Assembly: GCA_963706385.1 (NCBI GenBank)
Contig: OY970153.1
Coordinates: 2,480,001-2,544,000 of the forward strand
Direction of reading: 5' to 3'
Source: Poindextera sp963706385
GTDB taxonomy: Bacteria > Pseudomonadota > Alphaproteobacteria > Caulobacterales > Caulobacteraceae
DNA: 64,000 nt
In this document: positions 63,410-64,000 of the stretch, piece by piece
Position numbering within the stretch: position 1 is the first letter of the stretch
How the letters are laid out: the number at the start of each line of letters is the position of its first letter
The notes under the pieces: model-generated
What the model was told of the DNA's origin: nothing
Databases searched by the model: none
Seen by the model: the letters and a program-made list of their open reading frames with translations, nothing else
Program-made: the position numbers and the translations under genes

Positions 63410-63901
63410 ATGATGGCCCAAACGGGCGGCCCCGCGACGGCGGTGCGGGCGCACGAAGAGATTTTCGCCTATTGGGCGTCGCGCCGTCAGGGCGCGCGGT
63501 TGCCCGGCCGCGCGAGCATCCATCCGGAACATTTCAAGCGCCACCTGCCGACCGTCAGCCTGATCGACGTTCAGCACGAGCCGCGCGCGTACCGCCTGCG
63601 GCTGGCCGGCACCGGCCTCTACGGCGTCTATGGGCGCGAGATCACCGGCCGCACGCTGGAAGAGGTCTACAACGCCGCCGCGGTCGACTACTGGCGCGCC
63701 GAGCTGGACAAGGTGGTCGAGCAGCGAAGGCCCGGCGTCGGGGTGCATAATTTGGCCTGGCGCGGGGCCGGGCATCTGTCGGTGCTGTGGTTGCGTTTGC
63801 CGCTGGCCCGCAACGGCCAGGACGTCGATATGATCCTCGGCTACGACGCGATTCTCGGCGTGCAGGGCGATGGCGCGGTCAGCGGCATCCGCGCCGCCTG
63901 A
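63410..63901 (+). CDS. single PAS-domain protein (PAS_5-like)
   Basis: Protein of 163 residues from ATG 63410 with AAGG 7-9 bases upstream; a GTG at 63368 is also in frame. FAYWASRRQGARLPGRASIHPEHFKRHLPTVSLIDV and YRLRLAGTGLYGVYGREITGRTLEEVY form the alphaproteobacterial PAS_5 pattern. No output domain is attached. Related stand-alone PAS proteins in Caulobacter modulate polarity regulators; assigning that role here is inference. Bases 63902-64000 hold nothing recognisable. Confidence 0.8.
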   Translation: MMAQTGGPATAVRAHEEIFAYWASRRQGARLPGRASIHPEHFKRHLPTVSLIDVQHEPRAYRLRLAGTGLYGVYGREITGRTLEEVYNAAAVDYWRAELDKVVEQRRPGVGVHNLAWRGAGHLSVLWLRLPLARNGQDVDMILGYDAILGVQGDGAVSGIRAA

Positions 63902-64000
63902 AACGCCCGGCGCCGGCCCCAAGCGAAGCGGTTCGCGCGGTTCGCGGCTAAACCGTTTTTTCCGCGGAGCCCGCGCCTGATTCGCCAGACAAGGCCCGCG

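Overview
The window looks like a chromosomal segment of a GC-rich alphaproteobacterium, most likely a member of Caulobacteraceae (Caulobacter, Phenylobacterium or a relative). The reasons are very high GC with strong third-position bias, a complete tad/cpa (Flp) pilus locus in Caulobacter order with 52-residue Flp pilins, mirror-image CtrA-like boxes in front of the pilins, and typical alphaproteobacterial families (DUF2336, PAS_5). The genus assignment is inference; no rRNA is present.

Layout. 1-1970 (minus) holds TadG- and TadE-like minor pilus proteins. 2215-2845 is a frameshifted membrane protein gene. 2905-7712 is an ABC-2 transporter whose ATPase and permease genes are separated by an opposite-strand glycosyltransferase and a clearly AT-richer acyltransferase. 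8255-18368 (plus) is the Tad pilus locus: two near-identical flp pilins, a terminator, cpaB, cpaC, a small lipoprotein, cpaE, cpaF, tadB, tadC, a TPR/LytR_C lipoprotein, tadD and the prepilin peptidase cpaA. 18548-24160 holds envelope genes, a kup potassium transporter broken by one missing base, and thiC behind a TPP riboswitch.

24166-33810 is a metabolic and repair stretch: HAD hydrolase, acyl-CoA synthetase, crotonase, uvrC-pgsA, an Lrp regulator and an FAD oxidoreductase. It is interrupted by a GIY-YIG remnant held between perfect 36-bp inverted repeats. 33891-36021 holds tRNA-Met and a divergent iron-uptake region (beta-rich exported protein versus cupredoxin plus FTR1 permease) with a Fur-like box between them. 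36102-46090 holds SDR and GMC oxidoreductases, an MBL hydrolase, a DUF442 phosphatase, an oppBCA-like peptide importer without ATPases, and sppA. 46225-49174 is an accessory patch: two toxin-antitoxin modules facing each other, tRNA-Pro, tRNA-Gln, and a short decayed insert ending in a partial copy of the tRNA-Gln 3' end.

49180-63901 returns to core functions: a GNAT enzyme with oligopeptidase B, fatty acyl-CoA ligase, pdxH, a J-domain protein, aroC, a response regulator, queC-queE-queD, a CBS/histidine-kinase-like/receiver hybrid whose phosphoacceptor His is Gly, MaoC and crotonase enzymes, a DUF2336 protein and a single-PAS protein.

Working together: cpaA processes the Flp pilins, cpaE/cpaF/tadB/tadC form the cytoplasmic and inner-membrane motor, and cpaB/cpaC with the lipoproteins form the envelope passage. 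The que genes make preQ0. Crotonase, MaoC and acyl-CoA ligase genes point to fatty acid use. The noncoding highlights are three copies of an intergenic palindrome, nested and perfect inverted repeats, and tRNA-linked integration scars. I found no obvious new multi-gene system. The best candidates for novelty are the inverted-repeat-bounded GIY-YIG element, the pseudokinase hybrid, and the unusual lipoproteins in the tad operon.
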